Part shown: one piece after another, positions 28,274 to 41,943 of the stretch
Layout of the letters: each line of letters opens with the position of its first letter
Position numbering within the stretch: position 1 is the first letter of the stretch
Assembly (NCBI GenBank): GCA_038380795.1
Contig: CM076268.1
Span: 4,209,001 to 4,273,000, forward strand
Length of the DNA stretch: 64,000 nt
Reading direction: 5' to 3'
Source: Pyrocephalus nanus
Lineage: Eukaryota; Chordata; Aves; Passeriformes; Tyrannidae
Made by a program: the position numbers and the translations under genes
The notes under the pieces: model-generated
Seen by the model: only the letters and a program-made list of their open reading frames with translations
Databases searched by the model: none
What the model was told of the DNA's origin: nothing

Positions 28274-29148
28274 AACTATTTAAAAATTTAACTTTTTTCC
28301 TCCTCATTCTGATAATGAAAAGAACATAAAAAGTGAGTTGTAACCAAACTGGACCTGAGGTAAAAGTTTGGACAAGAGATTCCCATGACATCTTTGGTGA
28401 AAATAAACAACAAACTGTCTTCATACTTCAAGAAGGAGACCGAGCAGACAAAAACCAGCCCTTTTCTCCTAAAAGCAGCTACACATACTATCTGCCAATG
28501 TCTGATGGGAAAAAAAAAAAAAGGGAGAAAGCTTATCAGGGCCTGTGAAGAGGGGGAAACAATCTCTGTTTGGCCAGAGACAGAGGTAGATTATCCTTTG
28601 TTAGGCAGGGAGAAAGCAGAGTGTGAAGGGAGAGTCACCCCTGACTCCCAACCCAGCAGGGATGGAATTTGGGAGCTGTCTCCCATAACTGGGAATTATC
28701 TCCAGGTAATGCCTCAGGCTGCAGACAGCACAGCAACATTATTTACACTGTTCCTTAAAGTTCTTGCTGTCAGACTCTATTTACTCAAACAAATGGGGTT
28801 GTTGTGTTTGCCCCTCAATTTTGGGGCTGTTTTGCTGTTCCGTGATACAATCTCGAGCAATGAAATTATTATCATTTCACCTTAAGCTTCCACTTCGGCC
28901 ACCAGAAAGAAGAATGCGCTCTGCAGAAAATAGCTATTAATTTTAATCAAACACCTTATCCATTTCTTAAATTAGATAAAGTAACAATTTTAGATATACA
29001 ACAAAAATATAAAAACCACTCTATAACCTTTATGATAAACTTATATCATGAGATCAATCTGTGAAGAAGAAAGTGCATTTAATTCCCCCTAAAGCCTTTG
29101 AGTTGTTACACACTTTAGAATAAAATAGTAGGCAAAATGAAGACTAAC

Positions 29149-29282
29149 CTTTGAATAAATGGCTTTTACTGGTCTCCACTGTTCTCCATTCAAAAGGAAG
29201 GGAATTGTTATCTCATAATCTTTTGACTGGTCCTTTGACATCTGCTGTCTCGAGGACTCCAATTTGCTGTCCACATTCTCAC
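29149..29282 (-). CDS. ADAM12: ADAM12 exon 2 (start of prodomain)
   Basis: Internal exon of 134 bases. The acceptor is a pyrimidine tract ending CCCTAG (to 29283) and the donor is AAG followed by GTTAGT (29148-29143). It enters in phase 1, so the split glycine codon joins exon 1, and it leaves in phase 0 after 44 codons. The product begins with a hydrophilic linker (ENVDSKLESSRQQMSKDQSK) and then DYEITIPF and EQWRPVKAIYSK. The YEIxxP-type motif is typical of the first strand of ADAM prodomains. The last segment resembles the ADAM12 stretch that I recall in human as DLWIPVKSFDSK, where the human exon 2 also ends. The prodomain keeps the protease latent and is removed in the Golgi. The next exon (HPEVLNIRLQ-like in human) was not found in 1-29148, so intron 2 probably runs past the window edge. 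ADAM9, 19 or 33 are the alternatives; gene order favours ADAM12. Confidence 0.85.
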
Positions 29283-32021
29283 CTAGGGAGAGGGAAAAGC
29301 ACTTCAGGTTAGTCATGAAGAGCATCTGACAACCTGAACCTTGTTATTTAAGGGACCTGGCAGCACATCTGAAAAGGAAATAATTCAGGAAAGAATTAAA
29401 CATTAAAACACTGTGGGTTCATGCTGTCGGTGTCACAATCGACACAAATTTTGAAGAGAGCTGGGCTTCATGGAGAGAAGTTTGAGGTTGATTAGATGGT
29501 GTCCTGTGGCAACAGAAGACTAAGACTGTACATAAGGAGTAAAGATACCAGGGTGCAAAGATACAAAGAACAAGGATGCACATTCTCATTAATGGAGAAA
29601 AAAAAAGTCTGGAAGTGAATATAAACTCTTCATTGAAATAACACTCTACTCCTACACAGGCAGATGACTTCAATTCATTCTACTAGGTCAAAAAGCTACT
29701 TGCATGCAACATTTATCAAGGATTTCCCCCCCTCCCTAAAAACACACTAATGGCAACGTGCCTGTCAAAGCAGAGCCTTAAAACCACTGTCACAGTACAA
29801 GAGCTGGGAAAGGTTTTGAGAATAAATCTTAAAGGGAAGATAAGGATGGCTTCCAGGTGCCATGGGACAGTCCAAACACTGGCAGGGTTTGCCACACTCC
29901 TGACTGACCATCACTCTGGCCCCTCTGGTGCACTTGGATGAGGATGAGACCCGAGTCTTCAAAAATGCTCTAGAAATGTGTTCATCCTGCACTAAGGTGG
30001 AGAGAGGCCAGTGTTACCTCTCCTCCTCTTTTCCCCCATCGCCCCTGAGCTACAAGGTGCAGAGGGAAGGTGGCAGGGCAGAGTTTTGGCAGCTAAACCG
30101 TGCCCAGGGCTGAACCAGGTATGGGGGAGCGAGGAGAGCTGTGGGGTCAGACCTGCCCTCAGAGCCCAGTGCTCAGTGCAGCCATCCCAGCCACCTGACC
30201 CACTCTCTGTGCTCACCTAACACGTTTTGAGTTACATTTTGAGTAGAATCACCTCAATCAAATAACTTAAGTTAGAATTTAAGTTAGAATTAACTTAAAA
30301 ACATCTGTGCAGTCCTTACAGCAAAGCCGATGTGAGAGGAAGGCAAGTTGGGTATTTCTTGACATGCTTTCAAAAATATGGCACTTTGCCTAAAACACCA
30401 AAAAAACCCCCCAAGATAAAAAGATAAAGAACACTGGAGAGGGGAAAGTTGCTTGTCATACATGGTTCTTACACCCCCTCAGAACAGCCCAAGTGACGGG
30501 TCTGGGAGGACACAATGCTGGCCCTTGGAAGGGATGGTCCAAACCTGGCCCACGGTTGGGTTCACCCCTGGGGAGGGGTCTGAGATACCATCTCAATCTG
30601 CCAAAAGGGGTCTAGACAGAACCTCAAGCCCTTTATTCTCATTAACAGGCGTGAAGCTCCCTGCACAGAACAGAAATTTATGAAGCATATCTCAGTGAAA
30701 TGAGAAAAGTTTGGCTCTAGCCCTGATCTCCCTTTTTCTTGGCTCACTAGAGCAGACTCAACTATAGGAATTAAATGACTCAGGCCTTTCTATTATTCTG
30801 TAGGATTTGCATTCTAAAAGTTTCATGAGATCTAAATTTTAAGAAACCCTATGGGGATCCTTATCCCCCCGTGTCTGCGTGGCTTCCACGTAGCCTGAGC
30901 CCACGAGGTTGCAGGGAGATATCAGGAAGCATCAAAGTCTTTCTGCTGCTCCTACACGTGCAAGTTGCCTTTCTTATTAATTCTGCAAAGCATTAACTTC
31001 ACAGCACTGCCCAAAACTGAAGAAAAGGGGAGGGATCAGCATTTGTGCACAGATGTGTTACTCCCTAAATAGACAGCACAGCCTCCAAAAGTGCAACAGC
31101 TATAAAAATATCACGGGACGAGGGAAGAAAATCCACCCAAAGTGTGGTTCAATTTTGCCACTCCTCCTTCTCCTCCATCCCCAGTGAAGGGATGCTCGTG
31201 GTGCACAACAAAGCGAGCTTACAATGAGCAAATTTAATCTTGCACACATGGTTATTTATCCGCGCGCTGAAAACACGCCTCGTGCAGAAGTGTTGATAGT
31301 CTGGAGACAGACATCAAGACAGGTTTATGGGCAGCAGTTATATCTTTATTGGAAAAGATAATTTATTTGGGGGGAAGCAAAGCAGACGAGTTTTAGGGCT
31401 CGCGAGCTCCTCTGAAGCCGCGGCGTTTCTAAAACACGAGATCAATTTCTGTCTGCTCGCTTTCCTTCGACCAGATCTTTGGCTGCTTATCTGAATGTTT
31501 TTATTTAAATTATTGGGTGTGATAAAAATCACAGCTTCCTGCGGAAGGCAGAGGAAGCGCTGGAGCCCAGTCCTGGGCCTCATTCTGGAGAGCATTTGGG
31601 CACAGGCTTAAAAGTTGTGCACTTGCTTAACTCCCAGCTGCCCTCAGTGTGATGTGTGCACAGTGCAGTTTTCTGCTGTAAATCGAATAACAATGTTTTG
31701 ATGAGGTAAGCTGATTATATTCCTGGGCTACGAGTATTCCTGAAAGGCTACAAAATGAAGTGACCTGTTTCATTAATAAATAAACTCTAGATCAGGCTTT
31801 AAATGTAAAAGTACAGGGCAGATAAAAAGGTAACATTTTTAAACAGGATCCTGCAGCCCGATTGCAAAGCTTCAATGAACAGAGTGCAGAAAATAAGGGG
31901 TCACAGTCAGTGAAGGGCAATCTACACTTGTCCATCTGAATGGGAAGAGTCTGAAAGGCCACTGAGCCTGACCAAACAACAGGACACAGACACAGGTAGA
32001 GGAAGATTCTAAATCAGGAGG

Positions 32022-32076
32022 AAAAACAAAACAAACAAACAAACAAAAAAAACCCAAACAAAATAAAATAAAAAAA
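32022..32076. repeat. (CAAA)n / A-rich repeat
   Basis: AAAACAAAACAAACAAACAA then A-rich AAATAAAATAAAAAAA. Confidence 0.85.
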
Positions 32077-33650
32077 TCACTAGAAGAAAGGCAGGGGGCA
32101 AAAAAAAAAAGTAGACATAGATGTTGAAGTGTCCAGAAAACTTTGAAAAAATGGGACAAAAATGGGTAGGTACAAAGGTGGGACAGCTGCTGGCAACCCC
32201 AGAGAACCTTCAGCATGCACAGCCCTCACCTCAGGCAGGGCTGGAAACCCCAAAGAATTTATCCCAGTGAGGGATGTTTTACCCAATCTCCTGCCCAATG
32301 GCTGAACAAAACACAGTCCCAGTTCTCTCCTGTTGGTTTTGGGCCACCCAGCTCTGAATGCAAGCCCAGCCCTCCCAAGGAGCATCCAAGGGGCACCAGG
32401 AGAGGAGCAGGACGGGATGGGAGAGGACATCTGTGCTAGGGAAGGGTTTCCATCACCTCGATCACATCCCCTGAGCTCCCAGGGCTGCAGTTCCTCATGC
32501 ACACAGACATGCTGGTATTTCCTCTCTGCCACTCTCCATCTCCCTTCCCCATTTTCATTAGGATTTCTTTGAAGCTGGAACCATTAGAGTTGTTTGTGTT
32601 ACATTAATAATGAGGCCTCTTCTCCACGGGGACTCTTGGTACTACAGCAACATAAATAGTGCAATAATTGAAATCAGAGAATTGAAATTTCGGTAACGTG
32701 TCATGAGAGGAGAAGAAAATCAGGCCATCTGCAATAGCAGAAACTTTTATTAGACCCAGGTTTCCTATCTTTTGTGTCACATGCACCTACTTACTCACCT
32801 ACTTATTTTCCATTTCAGTGAAATTCTGTCCAGTCCTTCCTGACTCAGGCTCGTCTCCCCCTTTTTCACATGAAAACCTTCACAGTTGTGTCTATCTGTT
32901 TTCTATTTTCAGCCTGCACTGAAGGTAACTCTTTTGATCCACAAGCAGCCCACAAGCTGATGCAGCGTCCTTTATTCTTTTTTTTTTCCCCCACTAATAT
33001 AAAAGCTACTTTGTACAAATAACGAGATAAGAAGTTGTTACCTGTCAGTGACTTTTTTTGCGGGGCTTAAATATTTTTCATCTGCCATGTCCTCCTACAA
33101 CTTTTCTTCTTTGCACAGTATCATACAAGGACTTGTTGACAAAGAAGTTAAAGAGCAGTTTTCATCTTTTTGCTTTGTATTTCAGTTCCTCTGAGCTCTT
33201 CTGTGCAAAAGGAACTCTGAGCTTGTGACGTGACATCTTTGCTCAGCAGCCGCTGCCTCCCGAAGAAGCCCAGACATACTCCAGATTTGCATTTACTTAA
33301 AATTAATAAGCTTTTAGTGAGGCAGTGCAATTTATTTGGCCTTATGATAAACAGAGAGGTGAACGCTGCCAATGCTGAGTGGCTCTGGATAAAACAGGAT
33401 TAAGTGGAAGGAAAAATAGAATGTGTCTCACGGAATGCACGCCCCAACCATCCTGGCAGTGCTGGTTGTGCTCCCCTGGCACAGCGAAGGAGAAGAGTCA
33501 GACCTGGGGGGGTTTATAAACACCATCCATCTGTTATCACATAGATTTACAGTAAAGTTCATTATGATGCTGTGCTTCCTTCCTACTGTGGATGGTCACG
33601 TTTTGGGAGTCCCATCCACATATCTTGGCCCACACACAATAGGATGATTA

Positions 33651-34054
33651 ACAGAATCATAAAATGGTTTGGGTTGGAACTTTACAGCCCATCCAGTCCC
33701 ACCCCCTGCCATGGGCAGGGACACCTTCCACTAGCCCAGGTTGCTCCAAGCCCTGTCCAACCTGGCCTTGGACACTTCCAGGGATGGGGCAGCCACAGCT
33801 TCTCTGGGCAACCTGTGCCAGGGCCTCCCCACCCTCACAGCCAACAATTCCTCACAGCCCAATATCCCATCTAACCCTACCCTCTGGCAGTGGGAAGCCA
33901 TTCCCTGTGTCCTGTCCCTCCAGGCCCTTGTTCAAAATCCCTCTCCAGCTCTTCTGGAGCCCCTTTAGGCCCTGGAAGGGGCTTTAAGGTCTCCCTGGAG
34001 CCTTCTCTTCCCCAGGCTGAACAATCTCAACTTTTAGCCTTTCTTCACAGGAGC
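33651..34054 (-). mobile_element. CR1 LINE 3' region (young subfamily)
   Basis: About 400 bases in reverse orientation, from CAGAATCATAAAATGGTTTG to the end of the CR1 block near TTCTTCACAGGAG. It shares nearly all of its sequence with the copies at 4587, 54549 and 63611, and includes the CTCTGGCAGTGGGAAGCCAT segment. Confidence 0.94.
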
Positions 34055-35377
34055 ATCAGTCATGAGGCACTCAAGTCCCAGAACCCTAAGAAACCCCAGC
34101 CAGGGCCCCAGTGATGCTGTGGGGTGCCCATCTCCATCCCAATCTGCAGCCCTTTCCCCACCACACTGTGCCCAGACACCCCTCATGTCACCCACTGCAC
34201 TTACTGCTGAGTTATGAAAATAACAGAAGAGGAAGAATAAAAAAGGCTAAATTAAATTAAATTGAATTATCCTTGTGTTAACTTTTCTATTACAAATGGG
34301 CTCAGAATTGTAAGTCACAGTCTACCCACATTTTCCTCTGCAACAAAACACCAGTACTTCAGAATAATCTCAGGATAGAAAAGAAAAATAGCGCAGAGCA
34401 ATCTTTCAGCAAACCAAGAACAGCCAGGGGCAGTGCTCTGTTCAGCAGGGCTTTGGCAATGCCCTGCAAGTCAGGAAGGATGTACTTTATCCCTTTCCTT
34501 CCTCATTTTCTTCAGCTTCCTCAGCTTAGTCAGTGGGATCCACGACCGGGATGGGTCATTCCTGGCTGCTCCCAGCACTCACTCAACCATTGGCCACTGG
34601 TTTTGTGGTCCTGAGCCATCCCCACAGGCTCTGCTCCCACACAGCTTCCCCTGTAACCTGGGATACCTCAGCTCTGCTCTGTGCCCCCCAGCCCCAAAAA
34701 AACTGTGCAGGAATCTCAAGTGAGCCACCACTTCCAACAGTGATGCCCATCAGTGAGCAAAGAGCTTTATCCCCCCATCAGTCACTTTCCTCTCATTTGG
34801 GATGATTCTTCTACCACCTCCAGACTCAAAATAGAGCTTTTTAATCTCAAATTACCAAGCTTACACACTGAGAGAGGAGGACCAAGTATTGCCCTTCAGG
34901 ATAGAAGTGAACTTGGAGTATTTAAGAAGAGTGTGAAACAGGGTAAGAAGAAGAGTATCCACAAGCACATCATTAACCAACCAGGCAAGGGAAAGTTTCT
35001 ACCAAGGTTCAGTAAGAAAATATATTAGGATTAACCCTGGTATTTTTACCAGCAGCCTTTTCTCAGTGTGCACAGGTGTCCTGAAATCCAATGCTCCAAG
35101 TTGGGACATGATGTCTGCACAAAGGACAGGAATATTACAAGAGAATCCAACAACTTGCAGGCTGGAGCAAAGGGTTGAAACCAAGTAGTAGAGGGTGGAG
35201 GGTTGTTCCCTTGGGGATCATTAAGTTTCCTGCTCTAACCATTAATCTTCAAAGGCAAGTGACACCAGAATGACCCACACGTGCTCTTCAGCACAACCCT
35301 GATAACACTGCATCAGGAGAGGTGTATCAGGGAATATCAGATATCCAAGTTACTCCTGGGAGTTGGCAATAGCAGCA

Positions 35378-35488
35378 CATCTGGAATGCTGTGGGCACTT
35401 CTCCTCACCTGCATTCACAGAAGATTAATTGAGCCTGGAGCTGGTGGATTGGAAAGGCTGCCAGGGCAAGCAGGGAAGTGGAAAGACT
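35378..35488 (+). mobile_element. CR1 ORF2 3'-region fragment (probable)
   Basis: ATCTGGAATGCTGTGGGCAC followed by GAAGATTAATTGAGCCTGGA and GGCTGCCAGGGCAAGCAGGG resembles the CR1 stretch that encodes the end of ORF2 and the following 'gaactggagcaggtgcagag' part. It is diverged and has no 3' end. Confidence 0.6.
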
Positions 35489-36005
35489 GAATTTCAAGAA
35501 GGGAACTAAAATAATTACTTTATATAATCTAAAAAACCAAAGATGACAGGCCCCATGATTGTCCTTTAGCTTTCTATACCACTTGGTATTTATCTTGCCA
35601 GTCCTGATATATTTATAGGTGGCAAGAGTATAAAGTAGCTATATATAAAGCAAGATAGGATTCCAATATAGAACTTCTGAGCACAGAGGATCACATCCAG
35701 CTCCTGTGCATCAAAGAAAAAAAAAAAATCAAAATCTACTTGCTTTAAATGGAAATTGTTAACATTAGGGCTCAGACTATATCATGCCAAAAGAAAAAAA
35801 AAAATAAAAAAAGTGTCAGCTATCCAACTATGTGGCCAAGGCGTGGGGATGTGTGATTCCAGTCCTCTATTTCACTCCATCTTCCAGCAAAAGCCTAAAC
35901 ATCACCCAAGTTAAACATTATCCAGGCACAGGTCTTGCTGAAACCACCTCCTAGAATGGTACCCGTTCTGTCTGAGACAGGAAAAATAAATTTGTGCTTA
36001 ATAAA

Positions 36006-36170
36006 ATCACAGAATCACAGGATGGTTTAGGTTGGAAGGGACCTTTAAGACCATCTAGTCCAACCCCTGCCATGGGCAGGGACACCTTCCAATATCCCAG
36101 GATGCACCAAGGCCCATCCAACTTGGCCTTGGACACTTCCAGGGATGGGGCAGCCACAGCTTCTCTGGGT
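36006..36170 (-). mobile_element. CR1 3'-end fragment
   Basis: Reverse-oriented CR1 3' UTR from ATCACAGAATCACAGGATGG to CAGCCACAGCTTCTCTGGGT. It is well conserved, with an abrupt 5' truncation. Confidence 0.94.
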
Positions 36171-36674
36171 GTTAATATAACAAAAATGCAAAAAAAAATT
36201 AATGATATCTGATAATAAATATGAAAATGCTGCAAAATAAACAGTACAAGATTTCTAGTGCCTAATGGATAAAGAAAGGAAGCCCAGTAACTTGCATAGG
36301 GCCAACTAAGCAATAGCTTGAATTTTACACTAATCAGCAGCTGAGAACAGACACCCTCTCAAAAGAAAGGACAAAAATCAGGAACACCACACTGATAAGG
36401 TGCTTCCCATTATCCCACTTCCAGCACTTAGGCAGCTTTATAAAAGGCAGCACATACCATGCCAAGCTCTGCCCTCCTCTACATATGTAAGCACAAAAGC
36501 CTGGGCTTTTGTGCATGAAGTAAAACTCTTATCTCTTGCAGTAAAATTTTTATTAGTTCAAAACCCTACATTATTTTTCCAGCTAAACTTTGCTCACCTA
36601 AGCAGTGCATTGAGTCTCTTTACAAAATCTGGTAGAATTAGTCCTTTCATGGCCTGCCTGGAAAATAACTACCT

Positions 36675-36725
36675 AAAAAGAAAAAAAAAAAAAAAAAGAA
36701 AGGGAAAAAAAAAAAAAAAGGAAAA
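36675..36725. repeat. A-rich homopurine tract
   Basis: Long A runs broken by G (AAAAAG, A17, GAAAGGG, A15). Confidence 0.9.
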
Positions 36726-37955
36726 ATAGGCAAACCACCTAACTAAACACAAAGTTTTACTTGTTTTCTCTCTTCTCCCCACATTCCCAAACCTAAGAGC
36801 TCCAGCATTTAAGCTGGAGTAACTTTTGGAAAGCAACTAATTCCATGGATCTTCTTGACTTGAATCTCCTCTTTTCCTTCACGTCGCAAAATTACTGCTC
36901 ATGTACAGAAATTCCTAAAACATGAAAAGCCAGCAAAAGGTCTTTGATGGGCCTGAGGAGAGGCAGCAGCAAGATACATTTCTGAATTTGATTTTCTGTT
37001 CTTTTGGCTTCTAATGGGAAAAGATCCTCTCTCCAGCCTGACAGGTCTGTCAACATCGGAGTGCTCCGTGTAGGGCTCCGTGACACGTCCACGGATCTTC
37101 CACTCCGAGCAGCTCCTTGAGCACCAACTGCTGAGATGAGAAACAGGGGTTTGAGACCCACTGAATCCCCAGTAACTAAACAGCATTAAAAAAACATGCT
37201 TTTGGATATTTCAGGTTTGTGATTCTGAGAACCATCTCCTGTCATCACTCGTTCTTGCACCGAGTTATTCCCTTCCTAAATCGAGTTCTGCCAATGAAAT
37301 AATCAGCGACAGGGAAAGGCCCTCCCACCCCTCCCCCTTGAAATGCCATAAACTCCACGGAATAAGTCATGTGTTCGACATTTTAACAGGGCCATGGGAG
37401 GGAAAGCCTCAATTTGAAGCAACTTGCTGCTCTTCTCCACCAAATACCCCGTGCTCGGTGTCACTGTGCGAGCAGCTGAACAAACCAACCACACGTATTA
37501 GGGCAAAAAACCGGAGAGGGAGGGGGGAAAAAAAAGACAAACTCAAATGTTCATCGTGGAACATACCCCCTAAGCAGTTGGATCATCTTAATCTTCAAGC
37601 TTCTGTAATACAACTGTTGGAAGGCTCTAAGTCTGCGCACAATAAAGTGCTTTATTCAGGGAACCATATGACTCCATCAGTCATTCAAGCACATGTTTGG
37701 CACAGATTGAAAGTGAAAAGCATAGCTAAGGCAAATATTTCAAAACTGAACTTGTCTTCCTAACACACATGGTTTATATATTGGTGTAATATCTATATAA
37801 CTTTTCAGTTCTCATATAGAGTAATGTCATGGCTGAAGTACAAAATGATGTCTGCTGCACCAGGCACCAGAGCTCTTCTCGGCAGCTAACACATGCCAAA
37901 AAGCCATTTACCAGAAAATTAAAAGGGAACTATCACACTTGACAGGTCCTCAAGG

Positions 37956-37975
37956 AAAAAAAAAAAAAAAAAAAA
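37956..37975. repeat. Homopolymer A20
   Basis: Twenty uninterrupted A. Confidence 0.9.
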
Positions 37976-40220
37976 GTAAAACCAGCTTTTGTTCCTTCTA
38001 ATTCCTGAATCTTTCTCAAATCAGGATGCTACACCACCCCTTGCTGGAGAACTGTGCTGTTACAAATCCAGGACAGCCGGTTCCTTCCTCCTCACGAGCC
38101 CGAGATCTGTCTCCTCTGTTTGCAGATGAAATATTGCTCATCACAGAGAGTTCCTCCTGCTGATGCAAATGCGATTAGAGCAATCTTGGGAGAGCACAGT
38201 GTGATTAAAGCATAAGTAATGTGAGAAGGATTTGGGCTCTCATTATACAAAATACATATTGAAATGCACTCAAGGAAAGAAGCCAGTATATATCTCAATA
38301 TCCTCCCTGTTCTCAAGAACAAAATGTGACAAGTGGAGTTTTGAGAACAACATTTGCCATTGACTGCAGGAGGGGGCAGGGAGACTGCAGAACATTTCAA
38401 ATAGCCAAAACCCAGCTTTATGATGTGTATAGAATATATACAGAGACTATATTTGGGAAACAGCTGTCCAGCCTCATTTGTGATGCTGTTACGTTTGACT
38501 GAAGAATTACTATTCAGAACCAGTCCAAAGACAGAATTGTCTTTTTTTTTCCTAGAAGAGAACACTTCAAAACATGAGAGAAATAAAGCAGCAGAGCCCT
38601 GAACCAAAGGGCATTTCAGCACACCGGGTGATGGGGGTGCACAGAGAGGTTCCCTCCAAGGCAGAGCTCAGTGCTTGGAGTTCACAGAAGAGGGCAAGTT
38701 ATAAATGCAAGACTCAAATCCAAAGTAGCTTTGGAAAGTGTGTGACACAACAGCTTTGGACAAATTCTGTCCTCTTGCTGCAAATCCTGGTTTAAGCTGC
38801 TGCTTTTCCAAGCCCTGACACACACCACACCAGTTTTCCCAGCCATTCCTTCTCATAAAAACAAGCAGGAAAGGACTAACAATGGATAAAAATCATCAAA
38901 GGTTGGACAGTGGCTTTCCCACAGGTGTTTCCAGGATGCCATAGTGAAGGATGTCCCACCTTAACTCAGCATCACCACAGCATAGGTGTTACTGGGGTGC
39001 ATCTGCTTTTTCCTAAAGTGCTGCTCCTTCCCCAAAGGATCCCAGTCCCACAGATTCCTATTTTGATTATGAACTCAGCCCTCAGTTTCAACGAGGCAGC
39101 ACCTACCAAAAGCACTTACTGAAGAAGAGAAATAATAACCTCTGCTTCACAAGCACAGGCACAACTAATCCCTAGAGCTCCAATGGCAAAGAACAAGGTA
39201 CTAAATATATATTCACTTTTCAGCAGTGAGTCCAGATAACTATGTGAAAATCCAGATCCAGTGTTCCTCCCCAGCTCCTCCCCTCCAAACCCTCATGAAA
39301 GGCCACTTTCACTGAGTGAAGTTCAAATCACTCTCCAAAACACAATTTCCTCTTGGTCTTTCAAAAGGTACAGTACAATCGTTCTCTCCAATGATTTACT
39401 GGCCTCCCTCACCGAGTGCAAGGAACCCTCAGCACAGCTGAATTGAGGGATGTTCCTTCCTGGATACAATCATTGGTGAAAAGCACCACTGAGTGGGAGC
39501 TGGAGTTGTGCTCGTCACAGGCACACAAATCATTCATTCAGAATTCTCTGGGAAATCACACTGAAAACACAGCAAAGCCAGCTGAAGTGAATTTCAGTAT
39601 TAATTTAGGTAAGAATGCATGGGAAGTGATTTGTAGTTCTTTCCCAAGCCTAGAAAACGAGCTACTGGGCTGGGGAGTTTACATCCATCAGGAGTTCTTG
39701 TTTGTCTGGGAATACCTGCTCCTCACATTACACAGCAGCAGAAAGAGAAAAATTAACTGCACCTGTACTAACATAAACTGTCACTGAAGTCTCCCTTCTG
39801 GTTTTTAAAACACGAGTGAAAAGAAAACTTAATGTTCTTCATGTTCTTGAAGCCACCTCTCCTGCTCAGGTTTATGTGTGTGACCTCACAGCAGCTGTGT
39901 CAGTGTAAGCACTGGATCGGTCCATAACTCCTGACTTTCCCACATCCCTTCAGGAGATGAGCTATAGGAGCAATGAACATTTATTTTTTATGATTTCCCC
40001 AGGGCAGGATGTCTTCCCAGGTCACCCACACAGCTTTGCTCATCTTGCCTACACATCCTCTGATGGTGCAAAGCAGAACTTCAGCATCAGGTTGTACAAA
40101 GGAGGCAGATCCATGGAGCTGAGACAATTAATTGCAACTGAGGATCACACACACAAAAAAAAGGAATGTAGATCACACAGAGTAAGCCCCTTCTTTCAAA
40201 TGAATGAAGATTTAAATTGC

Positions 40221-40460
40221 AAGAGGAGAGATTTAGATGGGATATTGGGAAGAAATTCTTCCCTGTGAGGGTGGGGAGGCCCTGGCACAGGTTGCCCAGA
40301 GAAGCTGTGGCTGCCCCATCCCTGGAAGTGTCCAAGGCCAGGTTGGACGGGGCTTGGAGCAACCTGGGACAGTGGGAGGTGTCCCTGCCCATGGCAGGGG
40401 TTGGAACTGGATGATCTTCAAGGTCCCTTTCAACCCAAACCAGTCTGTGATTCTATGATT
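40221..40460 (+). mobile_element. CR1 3'-end fragment
   Basis: From AAGAGGAGAGATTTAGATGG through GGCACAGGTTGCCCAGAGAA to CCAGTCTGTGATTCTATGAT. It carries a complete, little-changed CR1 3' end. Confidence 0.94.
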
Positions 40461-41943
40461 TCTTCTACAATGACCCTGCACTTCCCCTCAACCACGAGCA
40501 TTTACCCAAAGTGTCTCTCCAGTGGGGTGCATGTTCCTCACTTAAGACACAATAGATGAAGATGTAAATCCTATTTCTTTTGGAATGCTTACCTCATGGT
40601 TTAAAACCTGTGTCAGAATGCAAGAGTGGATTTGAACCTGGAGACAGGAGTGTGATCTTCAGTTTAGAGAGGAACATGGATCAGAAGTGAGATGCTGCTT
40701 CTGTCCCTGTGCACTGCAGAGGTCCCATTTTATTCTAAGCTCTCTGTCACCTCAGTGCTCTCAATGGCAGAAAAGGAATGCAATATAAATTTAAATAATC
40801 TGGGCTGAATAGTCCCCCTCAAGTGTTCTAATTGTTGAATTAATAGAGGACCTTCAGTGAGGAACCATTGCTGCACACTGACAGTGCTGCTGGATGGAAA
40901 CACTGGTGATGCTCAGCCCCACACATGATCAGGCCCAAATGTTTACCTTCTTAAATGTAACACTATAATAAAGTCCAGATCTTTCTTTTTTTTAAATTTT
41001 TTTTTTTACATGAGTGTATCAAAACAATCCCATAAATGCTTGGATTCAGTGAAGTTTATATCCTAATATATTCTTTCAAAAGTAAACAGTCACACATGAG
41101 GTTTATTTATCTTCCAGCTGCTTTCAGAATTAGAACACATTTAAAATAAATGAAAAAAAAAAAAAAAAAGGGCAAGAAAACAGCAAACATTCACCACTGT
41201 CAGAACAAGGTTTTTCACTTAATGCATGTGACATAAACTATTAGACTAAACTTCCAGGGACTGACAGAGTTCCTCTGAACAAATATTTCAAAATAAACTA
41301 ATTAAAGATTCTTTTGTGCCAAATTCTGCATCCAGCTTTTTATGCCTTGATGGGTATTATCCAGCATAGCTAACACACCATGAAACATTTCACTTCTTGC
41401 CTTATGACATCATATATTTTGGACAAGAAGGAACTTGTTCTTCTAATGAATGATTTTAGCATGCTGACCTTGTGAATGGACAATCTCCTGCCCCCAAACT
41501 AACCAAATATTTCTCATCCTGGCTCCAAGTCATGGAAAGCAGCAAGCTCATTTATATGGGGTGTGGAGAAAAAAAAAAAAAAATCAGTGAAACAACCTGA
41601 ATTGATTTAACAGAGGATCAGCATTTCTGATTAGATGATGAAGTTCAAATCACTCCCTGAAGCACCAATGCCAACATCAGACTTGATACCAACGTGGCCT
41701 CAAACTCTTGCATGGCACTAAAAAGAGAAGGGTCAACATTCTGGAGCAGGGGTCTACTAAGAAACAATCCCTTCTCTCAGTTTGTGGGATCCTTTTATCA
41801 AAAAGATACAAAATGAAAATAATTTAAACCCTTTGCTCTGTGCTAGCCAGAAACAAAAGGGATTGACTTTTGGGGCTGCACTGTCCTATCAAGAATCAGC
41901 TGCAACCCTCTAACAGATCTGCTCAAGCTTTGAGTTCTTCATA

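Larger units (their letters stand above)
1..29148 (-). other. ADAM12: ADAM12 intron 2 (partial)
   Basis: Everything left of exon 2. It is mostly AT-rich unique sequence with the listed CR1 pieces and simple repeats. The stretches 600-4580, 9000-13500, 15000-16990, 17060-19560, 19720-23280, 23470-26660 and 26810-29140 contain no exon, RNA gene or repeat family that I recognise beyond homopolymers. CpG-bearing unique patches lie near 1215-1275, 10840-10890 and 18900-19230. I looked for exon 3 of ADAM12 on the minus strand and did not find it. Open frames in this interval are short and lack coding character or splice partners. Confidence 0.6.

Noticed and set aside
28385..28885. 166-codon plus-strand open frame near exon 2
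   Set aside because: Composition is intron-like, a 12-A run lies inside it, and no family is recognised.
38092..38622. 176-codon minus-strand open frame
   Set aside because: AT-rich intronic sequence with no recognisable motif. It is likely chance, although this was not tested by conservation.
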